Below, piece after piece: positions 33,776-42,128 of a stretch of 64,000 bases of DNA (its first letter is position 1; each line of letters begins with the position of its first letter). The stretch is from Pelagerythrobacter marinus (GTDB lineage Bacteria; Pseudomonadota; Alphaproteobacteria; Sphingomonadales; Sphingomonadaceae). Position numbers and translations under genes: made by a program. The stretch is taken from assembly GCF_009827515.1 (NCBI RefSeq), contig NZ_WTYO01000003.1:1-64000 (forward strand), read 5' to 3'. The notes under the pieces were generated by a model. It was not told where the DNA came from, made no database searches, and worked only from the letters and a program-made list of their open reading frames with translations.

Positions 33776-34331
33776 CAAGCGACTAGCAACCACGGACGGC
33801 CCTTACCCATATGAAGTCTTCAAATAGGTCTGCCATAGTACTCTTCCGAACAGAGGCTTCCCACGCGAGGGTTCATTGTATTTCGCGGATATGGCATAGC
33901 CCTCCACCAAATGAAGGTCGAGGTCAATTGCGTCAAAATTTCTGACAGCTCCTCAACCCCGTCACGCAGCTGAAGTGTCCAAGCTCGGCGGACGCCGCAG
34001 TCCTTTGACCAACATAGCTGCGCTCAACAGCTATTGTACCTGAAAGACGGAACCCCGCGCCAGGGTTGGGTGAAGCGCGGGGTTCCTGAACGGCCCCGGG
34101 ACACCTGCGATCCGCAGGGTTCAGGGGGAGGTGGGGCCGCCATTCGATTAACGAGGAGAAAACCGATCGGGACCGGATTTGGTTTTACCGTACACCTAAT
34201 CGCTTACGCTTCTTGCCAATCTATATATCGAACAGATAGATCCACTCGCAGGTGTGGCGACGCGCTCAAATCCTAGCATGAGCATGCTATATTCACGCCG
34301 ACATGCAATTGCTGGCAACCTGCTCGCGCAA
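33776..34331. other. gene-free stretch containing repeat copy B
   Basis: About 555 bases without a recognisable gene between the MerT-like and peroxiredoxin genes. Its middle holds the second copy of the palindrome-containing repeat. Confidence 0.45.
34047..34139 (+). repeat. palindrome-containing repeat, copy B
   Basis: Second copy of the repeat at 17461-17555, same orientation. The 11-bp stem arms GGAACCCCGCG (34049-34059) and CGCGGGGTTCC (34076-34086) are identical in both copies, while the loop and parts of the tail differ, which suggests selection on the structure. The two copies enclose about 16.5 kb of copper and sulfur genes. Confidence 0.8.
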
Positions 34332-34994
34332 TTAGTCGATTGGTTCTTGAATCACACGCAAATACGGTTTCTTTTCGTCCCAGCCATCGGGATATTTGGC
34401 TTTCGCATCTTCGTCCGACAAGGAAGGCGGAATGATCACATCATCACCCTTCTGCCAATTAACCGGTGTCGCTACACCCTTGCGTTCGGTGAGTTGCACC
34501 GAGTCCAGCAGCCGGAGCACTTCATCGAAATTCCGCCCGCTGCTCATCGGATAAAGCAGCATGGCGCGAATTTTCTTGTCTGGCCCGATGATATAGACAG
34601 CGCGGACGGTGGCGTTATCGGCTGCGGTTCGCCCCTCCGCATTACCCGCTTCGTCGGCCGGCAGCATATTATAAAGCTTGGCGACCTGTAGGTCGCTGTC
34701 GCCGACCACGGGATAGTCGATCTTATTTCCGCTCACCTCCTCGATATCGGGAAGCCAATCGCGATTATCCTGGCTGCTGTCGACCGAAAGGCCAAGAATC
34801 TTGGTGTCGCGTTTGGCAAATTCCTCGCCAAGCCCGGCCATGTAACCAAGCTCGGTCGTGCAAACCGGTGTAAATGCCTTGGGATGGGAAAAGAGGATTG
34901 CCCAGCTGTCACCCATCCAATCATGGAAATGAATGCTGCCTTGTGTGGTCTGAGCTGTGAAATTGGGGGCTGTCGAGCCAATGGAAAGGGTCAT
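34332..34994 (-). CDS. 1-Cys peroxiredoxin (Prx6 type)
   Basis: A 220-residue cytoplasmic peroxidase of the AhpC/TSA superfamily, Prx6 group. The peroxidatic cysteine is in FSHPKAFTPVCTTELGYMAG (Cys about residue 45), and the C-terminal extension after NFDEVLRLLDSVQLTERKG is typical of Prx6. There is no resolving cysteine, as in 1-Cys enzymes. AGGAG precedes the ATG. The HPxxFTPVC motif usually reads HPADFTPVC; here it is HPKAFTPVC. It likely protects against peroxide formed under metal stress. No ECF- or CueR-type promoter was found before it. Confidence 0.92.
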   Translation of the reverse strand: MTLSIGSTAPNFTAQTTQGSIHFHDWMGDSWAILFSHPKAFTPVCTTELGYMAGLGEEFAKRDTKILGLSVDSSQDNRDWLPDIEEVSGNKIDYPVVGDSDLQVAKLYNMLPADEAGNAEGRTAADNATVRAVYIIGPDKKIRAMLLYPMSSGRNFDEVLRLLDSVQLTERKGVATPVNWQKGDDVIIPPSLSDEDAKAKYPDGWDEKKPYLRVIQEPID

Positions 34995-35129
34995 GTAATT
35001 ACTCCTACTTATCTTGTGGGAACTCAGGGCGCATTTCTAGCGATGCTCTGAGAAAAATGCGGGTTCGAACTCGGCTTGACGCTGTTCCTCAAGGAAGAAC
35101 GCCAGAGCCGCTTTGCTCGGGTCAATCGG

Positions 35130-37694
35130 TCATACGACAAACCGGTCCCAGCCCGCATAATGCTCACCGCTTCGCTTACCGCGAGGCAGACTCAGTCCGA
35201 TCAAGAGCAGTCCGACCCCAACCGAGGCCACCGTCCCGGCAGGCGAAGCCCCCGCAAGGATGAATGGCGCTGCGACCAGCCAGGCACCGAACGCAGCGTT
35301 GATGAAGCGCAGGGCGCGCGCGACTTCCGCAGTCGCGATGATTGCCACCGTAATCACCAAAGCACCCACCACGTGATCGCTGTTGGCCATCGCCCCCTCG
35401 CTGCCAAGCGTGATCCTTGTCAGCATCAGCCAGGCTCCCAAAGCCGTGCTGGCCACCAGGGTCCAGGGGAATGTCACGCCGCGCACCGTGTTGTTCCAGA
35501 TCGAACGCGCGTCGGTCATATAGTCGGTATCGTCGATTTCACCGTTCGACACTGCGCCGCCCTTGAAGAAGGTGCGGACAAGCGGTTTGCCTTCCTTTTT
35601 CGACCAGTAGAGATACTGTCCCATGGCGATGACTTCATCGAGCGAGAACGGGATCATGATGAGCATCGCAAGCGCAGCAATCAGAGCCGGCGTACTCCAC
35701 GTCCCGATCATTATCGGCTGAATGATCACGAAATAGATACTGACCACACCGAGCGGAATGACCAGAATGCCGAAGAAGGTAACCATCCACGGCATCGTGC
35801 GCCAGCGCGTGCGGGTTCCCATGACCGCCATCAGGATCTCGAGCACATAGCTGACCGCTCCTAGTCCTGCATCCGGGATCGGCCAGGCCTTGGATACATC
35901 CGACGTGATGATTTCCTCGGTGCCGTTCTTGGGATCGCCAAGCGATCCGGAGAAAAACGGCTCCCACGCCACATCGATATGGCCAAGCTGGTAGGAGGTA
36001 AGCATGCGCGATATCAGAAGGCCGATGATGCCCATCGCCACGATCGGGAATCGCTGGGCATCGGTCGAGGGACTGTAGGTCCACCCGGGCGGGATGGACT
36101 TCTTGTCCATCATCCCTTCCATGCTCATGCCGGGCATCATTGGCACCAGCACCGAGAATGCGATCGCCAATGTACCAACCAGGAGATTGGTCAGATATTG
36201 GGCCGCGCTCGGACTCCAGAAGAACAAGGGCGCGAAAAGCAGCCAGATGCCGACAAAGGCCGTCGCCCACTGCCCCAACCAGGCGGTGCGCTTCGAAAGC
36301 GACATCGCGCCGAAGATCATCAATGCGATCCCGCTCAGCATATCGCTTAGGGCAAGAGCATTGGCCCGCCATTCGATCGACGGCAAACCCCGCTCGAGAG
36401 TGACCGCTACGACCGAAGCACGCGCAGTATCGGCGGATACGACGTCATAAACACCAGGACTTGCAGCAAGCCACAGGCCAAGCCCGATGACAGCAAACTG
36501 CGTCCAACGGGTACCGCGCTGGGGGCCGTCCATGTCGTGCATGTTGCCGTCCATCTGGTGCCCATCATGAGCCATGTCGGTGTCATGCGATGGTAGTCGC
36601 GCCGGTTCGGTCTTCGCTGCATCCGAACTCTTTGGATGCCAGGCCACGCGGGACGTGTTCAGCTTGTTCGTTTCGTACCAGTCCTGCGGGTCGGCTTGCA
36701 ACGCGTCGATGATGGTCGGAAGCGTTTCGCGGAGCGAGTGCTCTGGCTCCCACCCCAGCAGTTTCCGGGCGCGGGAGATATCGAGAATGTAGTGAGCGTT
36801 AGCGTCATCGACCATCCATTGCTTGACGAATCCGTCATGACCGAGGACTTCTTCCTCGATCCACGTGCCCAGTTTCGCCACGCTTTTTGGAATGCGCACT
36901 GTCGTCCATTCCTCGCCGTGGATCTGGCAATGAACCATGTCCTGAATCTCGGCGTATCCAAGCGTTTCGGGCTCTCCGACAAGTATCGGCGTCTCGCCCT
37001 CGAGGTCAGTGCGATGAGCGATAGTCTGCTCGACCGCCTTGGTCAGATCGTCAAGATGCAGTGCCGACTGCGCAGCGCACAACATCCCCGGATACAGATG
37101 CGCCGACACACGGTGCTCATAGACACCGGCAATCTGTTCGGCGAGAAAGGCGGAGTGCCCCTCGTCGTCGTAAACCCCTGCGAATCGCAGGAATACAACC
37201 GGAATTTCGCCACGGTTCTCGCGCAGCACCTGTTCCGCATCGGCCTTCGATTGAGGGTAAGGCCAGGTCGGTCCAAGTGGACTGGATTCGTCGATACGCT
37301 CGTCGGGCAGCTGTTTGGGCTCGTGAACAAGCATGGAGCTTGCATAGATGAACTGTTCGATGTCGAAGGCCTGCAGCGCCGTGATCAGGCGGCGTGAACC
37401 CTCGACGTTGACCTTCTCGTAGAGAGGATTGGACTCACCAGTAATGTCGAAATACGCGGCGAGGTGAATGCAAGCGGCAATTTCAGATCCAAAGTCGCTC
37501 CTGACCTGTTCGAGAGCAGTCGCAACAGACGCATCATCGCCGAGATCCATGCGATAGGACGCGGCGAGATCGGGATCGTCCTTCGCCGGAGAGCGGTCGA
37601 GACCGATCACGCGATAGGTGCGGCCGAGCCGCTTCGTGAGCGCGCGACCGATAAATCCGCTCGCGCCCGTGATCAGAATGATTTGCTTGTCCAT
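35130..37694 (-). CDS. SDR epimerase-SPW repeat-VKOR-like fusion protein
   Basis: An 854-residue fusion. Residues 1-320: NAD-dependent epimerase with LITGASGFIGRALTKRLGR, a YASSML strand and the catalytic-type YPQSKADAE. About 370-395: a His/Met linker (HDTDMAHDGHQMDGNMHDMD). About 398-520: SPW-type membrane repeats (WTQFAVIGLGLWLAASP; LGQWATAFVGIWLLFAP). About 545-715: a VKOR/DsbB-like membrane domain, FFGILVIPLGVVSIYFVIIQ then IGTWSTPALIAALAMLI, where relatives known to me have WCTLC; the CxxC is gone. The end is a further SPW unit. An ECF-type promoter precedes it. The role is unknown; the loss of CxxC argues against thiol oxidation by this domain. Confidence 0.8.
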   Translation of the reverse strand: MDKQIILITGASGFIGRALTKRLGRTYRVIGLDRSPAKDDPDLAASYRMDLGDDASVATALEQVRSDFGSEIAACIHLAAYFDITGESNPLYEKVNVEGSRRLITALQAFDIEQFIYASSMLVHEPKQLPDERIDESSPLGPTWPYPQSKADAEQVLRENRGEIPVVFLRFAGVYDDEGHSAFLAEQIAGVYEHRVSAHLYPGMLCAAQSALHLDDLTKAVEQTIAHRTDLEGETPILVGEPETLGYAEIQDMVHCQIHGEEWTTVRIPKSVAKLGTWIEEEVLGHDGFVKQWMVDDANAHYILDISRARKLLGWEPEHSLRETLPTIIDALQADPQDWYETNKLNTSRVAWHPKSSDAAKTEPARLPSHDTDMAHDGHQMDGNMHDMDGPQRGTRWTQFAVIGLGLWLAASPGVYDVVSADTARASVVAVTLERGLPSIEWRANALALSDMLSGIALMIFGAMSLSKRTAWLGQWATAFVGIWLLFAPLFFWSPSAAQYLTNLLVGTLAIAFSVLVPMMPGMSMEGMMDKKSIPPGWTYSPSTDAQRFPIVAMGIIGLLISRMLTSYQLGHIDVAWEPFFSGSLGDPKNGTEEIITSDVSKAWPIPDAGLGAVSYVLEILMAVMGTRTRWRTMPWMVTFFGILVIPLGVVSIYFVIIQPIMIGTWSTPALIAALAMLIMIPFSLDEVIAMGQYLYWSKKEGKPLVRTFFKGGAVSNGEIDDTDYMTDARSIWNNTVRGVTFPWTLVASTALGAWLMLTRITLGSEGAMANSDHVVGALVITVAIIATAEVARALRFINAAFGAWLVAAPFILAGASPAGTVASVGVGLLLIGLSLPRGKRSGEHYAGWDRFVV

Positions 37695-37734
37695 TCAGAA
37701 AGCCTCGATGCCGTTTTTGAGTTATCTCCACTTG

Positions 37735-37762
37735 GTTACGCAGCGGATGGCAGCCACCCCTC
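37735..37762 (-). promoter_or_regulatory. ECF-type promoter of the SDR-SPW-VKOR gene (16-bp spacer)
   Basis: Minus strand: CTTGAGGGG with GAGGGG at 37757-37762, spacer of 16 bp, CGTAAC at 37735-37740, about 40 bp before the start. One base longer than the other five copies of this pattern. Confidence 0.5.
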
Positions 37763-37788
37763 AAGGGACGGCTGCCAATTCCTGTCGC

Positions 37789-38244
37789 TTAGCAGCAACC
37801 CGAAGACTTTTCGTCCGCGCGCGCTCGTGAGATTTCCTGAACGAGTTCGGCTGTCTTCGCATCCCTACCGGTTCGGGCGATGTCGGCCTGGGACACCATA
37901 CCGCAGCATTTTCCGTCATCGTCGATAACCGGTACGCGGCGTACCTGGCTGTTCTCCATCGAAGTCAGGCAGTCCTCGAGCGAGGTATCGGGGGTGACAC
38001 TCACGACGGATCGGGTCATAACCTCTTCGATCCGCGTTTCTGCCGGCATGCCCTCTGCAACCGCGCGGCAGCACACGTCGCGATCTGTGATTACACCGAC
38101 AAGACCGCCGTCGTCGTCGACGACCGGGATTTCACCGCAGTCATGTTCGACCATCAGCTTTGCTGCCTCCTGAAGGTTTTCATCTTTCTTGCAGCAAGCT
38201 GGATCGCTGGTCATGATTTCGCTGATCTTCAAGTCTCTCTCCAT
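37789..38244 (-). CDS. CBS-domain pair protein with cysteine clusters
   Basis: A 151-residue cytoplasmic protein made of two CBS domains: ISEIMTSDPACCKKDENLQE with HDCGEIPVVDDDGGLVGVIT, and EEVMTRSVVSVTPDTSLEDC with RRVPVIDDDGKCCGMVSQAD. CBS pairs bind adenine nucleotides or sense ionic conditions. Unusual are the CC pairs (ACC, VCC, KCC, and the C-terminal GCC), which could bind a soft metal. Start 38244 lacks a good ribosome site; an upstream GTG (38268) is an alternative. A CueR-type promoter precedes it, so it is probably copper induced. Confidence 0.82.
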   Translation of the reverse strand: MERDLKISEIMTSDPACCKKDENLQEAAKLMVEHDCGEIPVVDDDGGLVGVITDRDVCCRAVAEGMPAETRIEEVMTRSVVSVTPDTSLEDCLTSMENSQVRRVPVIDDDGKCCGMVSQADIARTGRDAKTAELVQEISRARADEKSSGCC

Positions 38245-38326
38245 TATGTTTGGCGTTGTGTCCGACACCGAGAAATCTTCGGGCGTGCGCCTCAAGAAGA
38301 ATTTCCTGTCGAATCATCAGGTCGCA

Positions 38327-38357
38327 AACCTAGTGTTTGCCATCGTTGGAAGGTCAA
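38327..38357 (-). promoter_or_regulatory. CueR-type promoter/operator of the CBS gene
   Basis: Minus strand: TTGACC (38352-38357), 19-bp spacer with TTCCAACGATGG, TAGGTT (38327-38332). The overlong 19-bp spacer and the CCTTCCA start are the signature of MerR-family copper promoters; the right half-site is degenerate. Confidence 0.6.
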
Positions 38358-38486
38358 GGGGTGGTCTGAGCCGATTAGAACGCTGTGCGCCGGGCGAACT
38401 TCTTTCTTCTATTAGATAATCAACCCCGGAATGGAGTGGTGTTGCCACGCCGCAGGCTATTCTTTTGCGGTCGATGAAAGCCGCGC

Positions 38487-38517
38487 TTGACCTTCCAACG
38501 ATGAGAAGGCGCATATT
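38487..38517 (+). promoter_or_regulatory. CueR-type promoter/operator before the isoprenylcysteine methyltransferase-like gene
   Basis: Plus strand: TTGACC (38487-38492), spacer TTCCAACGATGAGAAGGCG of 19 bp, CATATT (38512-38517). It leaves a leader of about 150 bases before the gene at 38674. Confidence 0.6.
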
Positions 38518-38673
38518 ACCCTCGAAGCTTTGTTGGCGGATGATCACGGATTGCCTGCTCTTGCCCGTTCCATCGAACGCAAATTCGTAGCGACGACTGA
38601 TCAGTCGGTAAGACGGCCATCTGGCGAACGGCGGGCGAGGCTTACTAGAATCGAAGACAGGAGAGAATGACCG

Positions 38674-39306
38674 ATGGCCTGGGGTATCGCCGCAGTGATG
38701 ATCGTGATCGTGTCGTGGATCTTTTACCGGTATTTCGCGCCAACCGGCTGGCGGGAATGGACTGGCGCAGGGCTCGTCCAAGCCTTCATAATCGCTCTTT
38801 ATGCTGAAATGTTCGGCTTCCCTTTGACCGTATACCTTCTCATACGATCGTTCGGGATTGATCGGGAATATGTCAGCGCCAATCTGTGGTCTACACTCGT
38901 GGGTCTGGGCGAAACCGGGATGTTTGTCTCGATGCTGATAGGCTACTCGCTAGCCTTCATCGGCGTGGGAATGTTCATTCACGGATGGCGCGCGGTCTAT
39001 AGGGCGCGTCACGACGAACGGCTTGTCACCGATGGACTATATCGTTTCGTACGGCACCCGCAGTATACCGGGTTGTTTCTCGCCCTGTTCGGAGAAGGCG
39101 TCATTCATTGGCCGACAATCTTTTCGGTCGTTCTCTTCCCGGTCATCGTGCTCGCCTACTATCTTCTCGCGCGCAAGGAAGAACGCGGCATGATCCGTAA
39201 ATTTGGCGACGAGTATCGCGCTTATATGCGCAAGGTTCCAATGCTGCTGCCACGCCCCCGTCGTTGGAAAGAGCTGGCCAAGAAATCGCAGCAGCCAAGA
39301 AGCTAA
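38674..39306 (+). CDS. isoprenylcysteine carboxyl methyltransferase-like membrane protein
   Basis: A 210-residue inner-membrane protein of the ICMT/phospholipid methyltransferase family. Five hydrophobic segments; the signature is GLYRFVRHPQYTGLFLALFG near residues 122-141 followed by LARKEERGMIRKFGDEYRAY, which holds the SAM-binding acidic and Tyr residues. ICMT-like proteins are frequent beside copper and heavy-metal genes in bacteria; the substrate is unknown. AGGAGA lies upstream of the ATG. It is preceded by a CueR-type promoter. Confidence 0.87.
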   Translation: MAWGIAAVMIVIVSWIFYRYFAPTGWREWTGAGLVQAFIIALYAEMFGFPLTVYLLIRSFGIDREYVSANLWSTLVGLGETGMFVSMLIGYSLAFIGVGMFIHGWRAVYRARHDERLVTDGLYRFVRHPQYTGLFLALFGEGVIHWPTIFSVVLFPVIVLAYYLLARKEERGMIRKFGDEYRAYMRKVPMLLPRPRRWKELAKKSQQPRS

Positions 39307-39490
39307 CAGGACCTGGACCGAGCGCCAACTCTGAATACCCATATCAAGAGAAACGGCGCTGGACCCGGCGGACGGTACGCGTGAAGTTTCGGGGTGGAGG
39401 ATAATTGTCCTGCACCTGCCTGCGCGTCCTTCATACAGAGAAGTTTCGGTGTCTTCCGTGCTTTTAACGGCTGATGTCCAATGGGCCGCC

Positions 39491-39521
39491 TTGACCTTCC
39501 CATGATGGGAAGGACTACATT
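39491..39521 (+). promoter_or_regulatory. CueR-type promoter/operator of the multicopper oxidase
   Basis: Plus strand: TTGACC (39491-39496), 19-bp spacer TTCCCATGATGGGAAGGAC containing the perfect dyad CCTTCCCATGATGGGAAGG, TACATT (39516-39521). The best-conserved copy in the window. Confidence 0.72.
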
Positions 39522-39552
39522 GTGGGTCGAACCTTAATCTGGCGCTGCGGAG

Positions 39553-41053
39553 ATGCTTTCTATGCAATCAAAAGAATCACGATTGACGCGCCGCGCGGTC
39601 CTCGCCGGTTCCGGTGCTCTGGCCATTGGCGGTGGATTGGCCGCCGTTCTGGGAGCCGGAGGTAGAACTCCGGTGGGTGCCAGCACACCCGCCGGTCGCC
39701 GCGTCCTCAAGGCCGGAACGACCAGCGCGCCACTTATCGACAAAGCCTTTCAAATACCGGTGTGGGGTTACAATGGCTCGGTACCGGGTCCTGCTCTCAG
39801 GGTTGGGCAGGGAGAGGCCTTCGAGGTCCTGCTGGAAAACGCTCTGGATGAGGAGACAACCATCCATTGGCACGGCGTTCGTGTTCCCAACGCGATGGAT
39901 GGCGTTCCCCACCTCACCCAGCCCCCCGTGGAGCCCGGCGAAAGGTTCAGATATGCCTTTACGCCGGAGGATGCGGGCACTTTCTGGTACCATCCCCATC
40001 AGCGCAGCTTCGAGCAGGTCGGTCGCGGCCTCTACGGACCGCTCATTATCGAAGAGGCAGAGCCGCCGCAGGTCGATCGCGACCTCGTCTGGATGCTCGA
40101 CGACTGGAGGCTCAATGACCAGGGGCAAATAAGTGGAGGGTTCGGCAGTCGGCACGACGCGATGATGGCAGGCCCGGATCGGCAACACGATCACTATCAA
40201 CGGAAAGCCGGCGGCACCACTGATCGCGAGGCCGAATGAGCGGATCAGGCTGCGGCTCGTGAACGCTGCCAATGCCCGCATCTTCGGGCTCGATTTCGGT
40301 GACCTCGATCCAATGGTCGTCGCGCTCGACGGCCAGCCCGTCGAGCCTCACCGCCTAAGCGCGCCCCTGCTTCTCGGGCCGGCAATGCGGGCGGACCTGA
40401 TCGTCGATTTCGATTATCCCGCCGGGACCCGGCATTCACTGCGCGATGTGTTCTATGATGGACTGGAATACGAACTCACCACATTCGAGTGTCAGGGCAA
40501 AGAGGTCAGGGAAAGACGCCTGCCCGACCCCGCGCCGCTACCGCCCAACGCTCTCGCCGAACCCGAACTGGCAACGGCCGAGCGTCACCGGATCATATTC
40601 GGTGGCGGGATGATGGGCATGATGGGGCGAACAGCCAGCGGCTCTGACGCGAGGAACGAACAACGAACCGGCTCCGGCATGATGATGGAGCGGATGGGAG
40701 GTTCGGGAATGATGTCCGGAGGAATGATGGGCTGGACCGTCAACGGTGTTTCGGCGAGCGGCCATGTTCACGATCCGATTATTTCCGCCGCGCGAGGGAC
40801 CACGCTTCTCCTCGACATGACCAATGAGACTGCGTGGTGGCACCCGATCCATCTGCATGGCCACAGTTTCCGTGTCTTGTCGCGCAATGGACAGCCGACA
40901 CAATATCGCGAGTGGCAGGATACCGTGCTCATGGCGCCCGAAGAGCGCGTCGAGCTCGCATTCGTAGCGGACAACCCGGGCGACTGGATGTTCCATTGCC
41001 ATATTCTCGAACACCAGGCCGCAGGAATGATGGCCACCATTCAAGTTAACTGA
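39553..41053 (+). pseudogene. multicopper oxidase (CueO/CopA type) with a one-base frameshift
   Basis: Two frames together make one multicopper oxidase of about 500 residues. The first (39553-40239) has a twin-arginine signal (TRRAVLAGSGALAIGGGLAA), HWHGVRVPNAMDG and FWYHPHQRS; the second (to 41053) has HPIHLHGHSF and HCHILEHQAAGMM, plus a Met-rich loop (GGGMMGMMGR, GSGMMSGGMMGW). All four copper motifs are present. The break is at CCC 40173-40175: with CC the frame reads AGRIGNTITINGKPAAPLIA as expected. It is a genuine inactivating insertion or a sequencing error. ATG 39562 with GGAG upstream is the likely start. A CueR-type promoter precedes it and DUF411 follows. Confidence 0.85.
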
Positions 41054-41069
41054 AAGAAAGGAAAAACTG

Positions 41070-41516
41070 ATGCGTTTGTTACCCAAGGTCTTGATGTCGT
41101 TTTCGGCCCTCGCGCTGCTGCCCTCGGCCGCGGCGGCACAGGAAGCAAGACCGTTTGCCACGATCTTCAAGAACCCTCAGTGTAGTTGCTGTGAAAGCTA
41201 CGGCGACTATCTCGAAGCCAGCGGATATGAGGTGAAGATGGTCGCGACCCACGACCTCGCCCTAATCAAGGAACGCCAGGGTGTGCCCGCCGGGCTCGAG
41301 GGATGCCATACGATGCTCATCGGCGGCTACTTCGTCGATGGACATGTGCCGGCCGACAGCGTTGACCGCCTGCTGGAGGAACGTCCGCGGATTTCAGGCA
41401 TCACGCTTCCCGGCATGCCTGCAGGTTCGCCGGGCATGGGCGGTGCCAAGACAGGCACGTGGACGATTACGGGGGTAAGAGCGGATGGTGCCACGAGCGT
41501 CTTTGCGCGATACTGA
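41070..41516 (+). CDS. DUF411 periplasmic copper-binding protein (second copy)
   Basis: A 148-residue secreted protein with signal peptide ending at PSAAAAQ. The family motifs are complete: FKNPQCSCCESYGDYLEASG with the metal-binding cysteines, GVPAGLEGCHTMLIGGYFVD, and ITLPGMPAGSPGMGG. It lies 16 bases after the multicopper oxidase with AAGGA before the ATG, so both are read from the CueR-type promoter. It is convergent with cueR, 14 bases away. Confidence 0.92.
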   Translation: MRLLPKVLMSFSALALLPSAAAAQEARPFATIFKNPQCSCCESYGDYLEASGYEVKMVATHDLALIKERQGVPAGLEGCHTMLIGGYFVDGHVPADSVDRLLEERPRISGITLPGMPAGSPGMGGAKTGTWTITGVRADGATSVFARY

Positions 41517-41530
41517 GCACCGTCCGAAGC

Positions 41531-41989
41531 CTAGCAAACGCGCTCGAAGCCAAACTTGTGACCAACGTCCTTGGGACGAGCCGGATTGGCATCGTCAGCG
41601 AGGTCCTTGAGGATGGGACAGTCGGGACGTTCGTCATTCGTACAATTCTCGAAAAGATGTTCGAGCGCGTCTATCATAGAATGGATTTCGGCAGCCTTCG
41701 ACCGCAGGGCCGAAAGATGGCCATCCGCCACTCGGCGAACGTCCTTGCTCGCGCGGGTGTCGTTTTTCCATAAATCGAGCAGTTCGGAAATATCGTCGAC
41801 CGAAAAGCCCAGATTGCGAGCGCGCCGCACAAACCGGAGCGTATGAATATCTGCCGGAGTGTAGAGGCGGTAACCGGCATCGGTCCGGTCCGCCGCCTCG
41901 ATCAAACCGATCTTTTCATAATGTCGGATCATCTTGGCAGAAACCCCGCTCGTTGCAGCCGCCTCGCCAATCGTGTGTGAATGTTTCAT
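41531..41989 (-). CDS. cueR: CueR/HmrR-type copper-responsive MerR regulator
   Basis: A 152-residue MerR-family activator. The N-terminal winged helix is TIGEAAATSGVSAKMIRHYE with YRLYTPADIHTLRFVRRARN, then a dimerisation helix (residues 75-110) and the metal loop CTNDERPDCPILKDL; the two cysteines eight residues apart with the CPIL tail are typical of Cu(I)-responding CueR/HmrR. It is expected to bind the CCTTCCMA-type dyads at four nearby promoters and one before itself. It is divergent from the small membrane protein gene at 42129. Confidence 0.93.
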   Translation of the reverse strand: MKHSHTIGEAAATSGVSAKMIRHYEKIGLIEAADRTDAGYRLYTPADIHTLRFVRRARNLGFSVDDISELLDLWKNDTRASKDVRRVADGHLSALRSKAAEIHSMIDALEHLFENCTNDERPDCPILKDLADDANPARPKDVGHKFGFERVC

Positions 41990-42002
41990 GCGGGCGCTTT
42001 AA

Positions 42003-42026
42003 CCTTCCAATGATTGGAATGCAAGG
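42003..42026 (-). promoter_or_regulatory. CueR-type dyad before cueR
   Basis: CCTTCCAATGATTGGAATGCAAGG (plus strand; the core dyad TTCCAATgATTGGAA is perfect) lies just upstream of cueR, where autoregulation is expected. The spacing of -35/-10 on the minus strand is not clear. Confidence 0.5.
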
Positions 42027-42064
42027 TGGCTGGCTGAAAGACGAGAAAATCCCCACAAAGTGTC

Positions 42065-42095
42065 TTGACCTTCCAATGATGGGAAGCCCTACTTA
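42065..42095 (+). promoter_or_regulatory. CueR-type promoter/operator of the 42.1-42.8 kb small genes
   Basis: Plus strand: TTGACC (42065-42070), 19-bp spacer TTCCAATGATGGGAAGCCC, TACTTA (42090-42095), 33 bp before the gene at 42129. Confidence 0.68.
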
Positions 42096-42128
42096 ATGTG
42101 CATTGGTTGATTCGATGAAGGATAAGAC

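Noticed and set aside
36636-37397. 253-codon plus-strand open frame
   Set aside because: Antisense of the epimerase part of the fusion gene.
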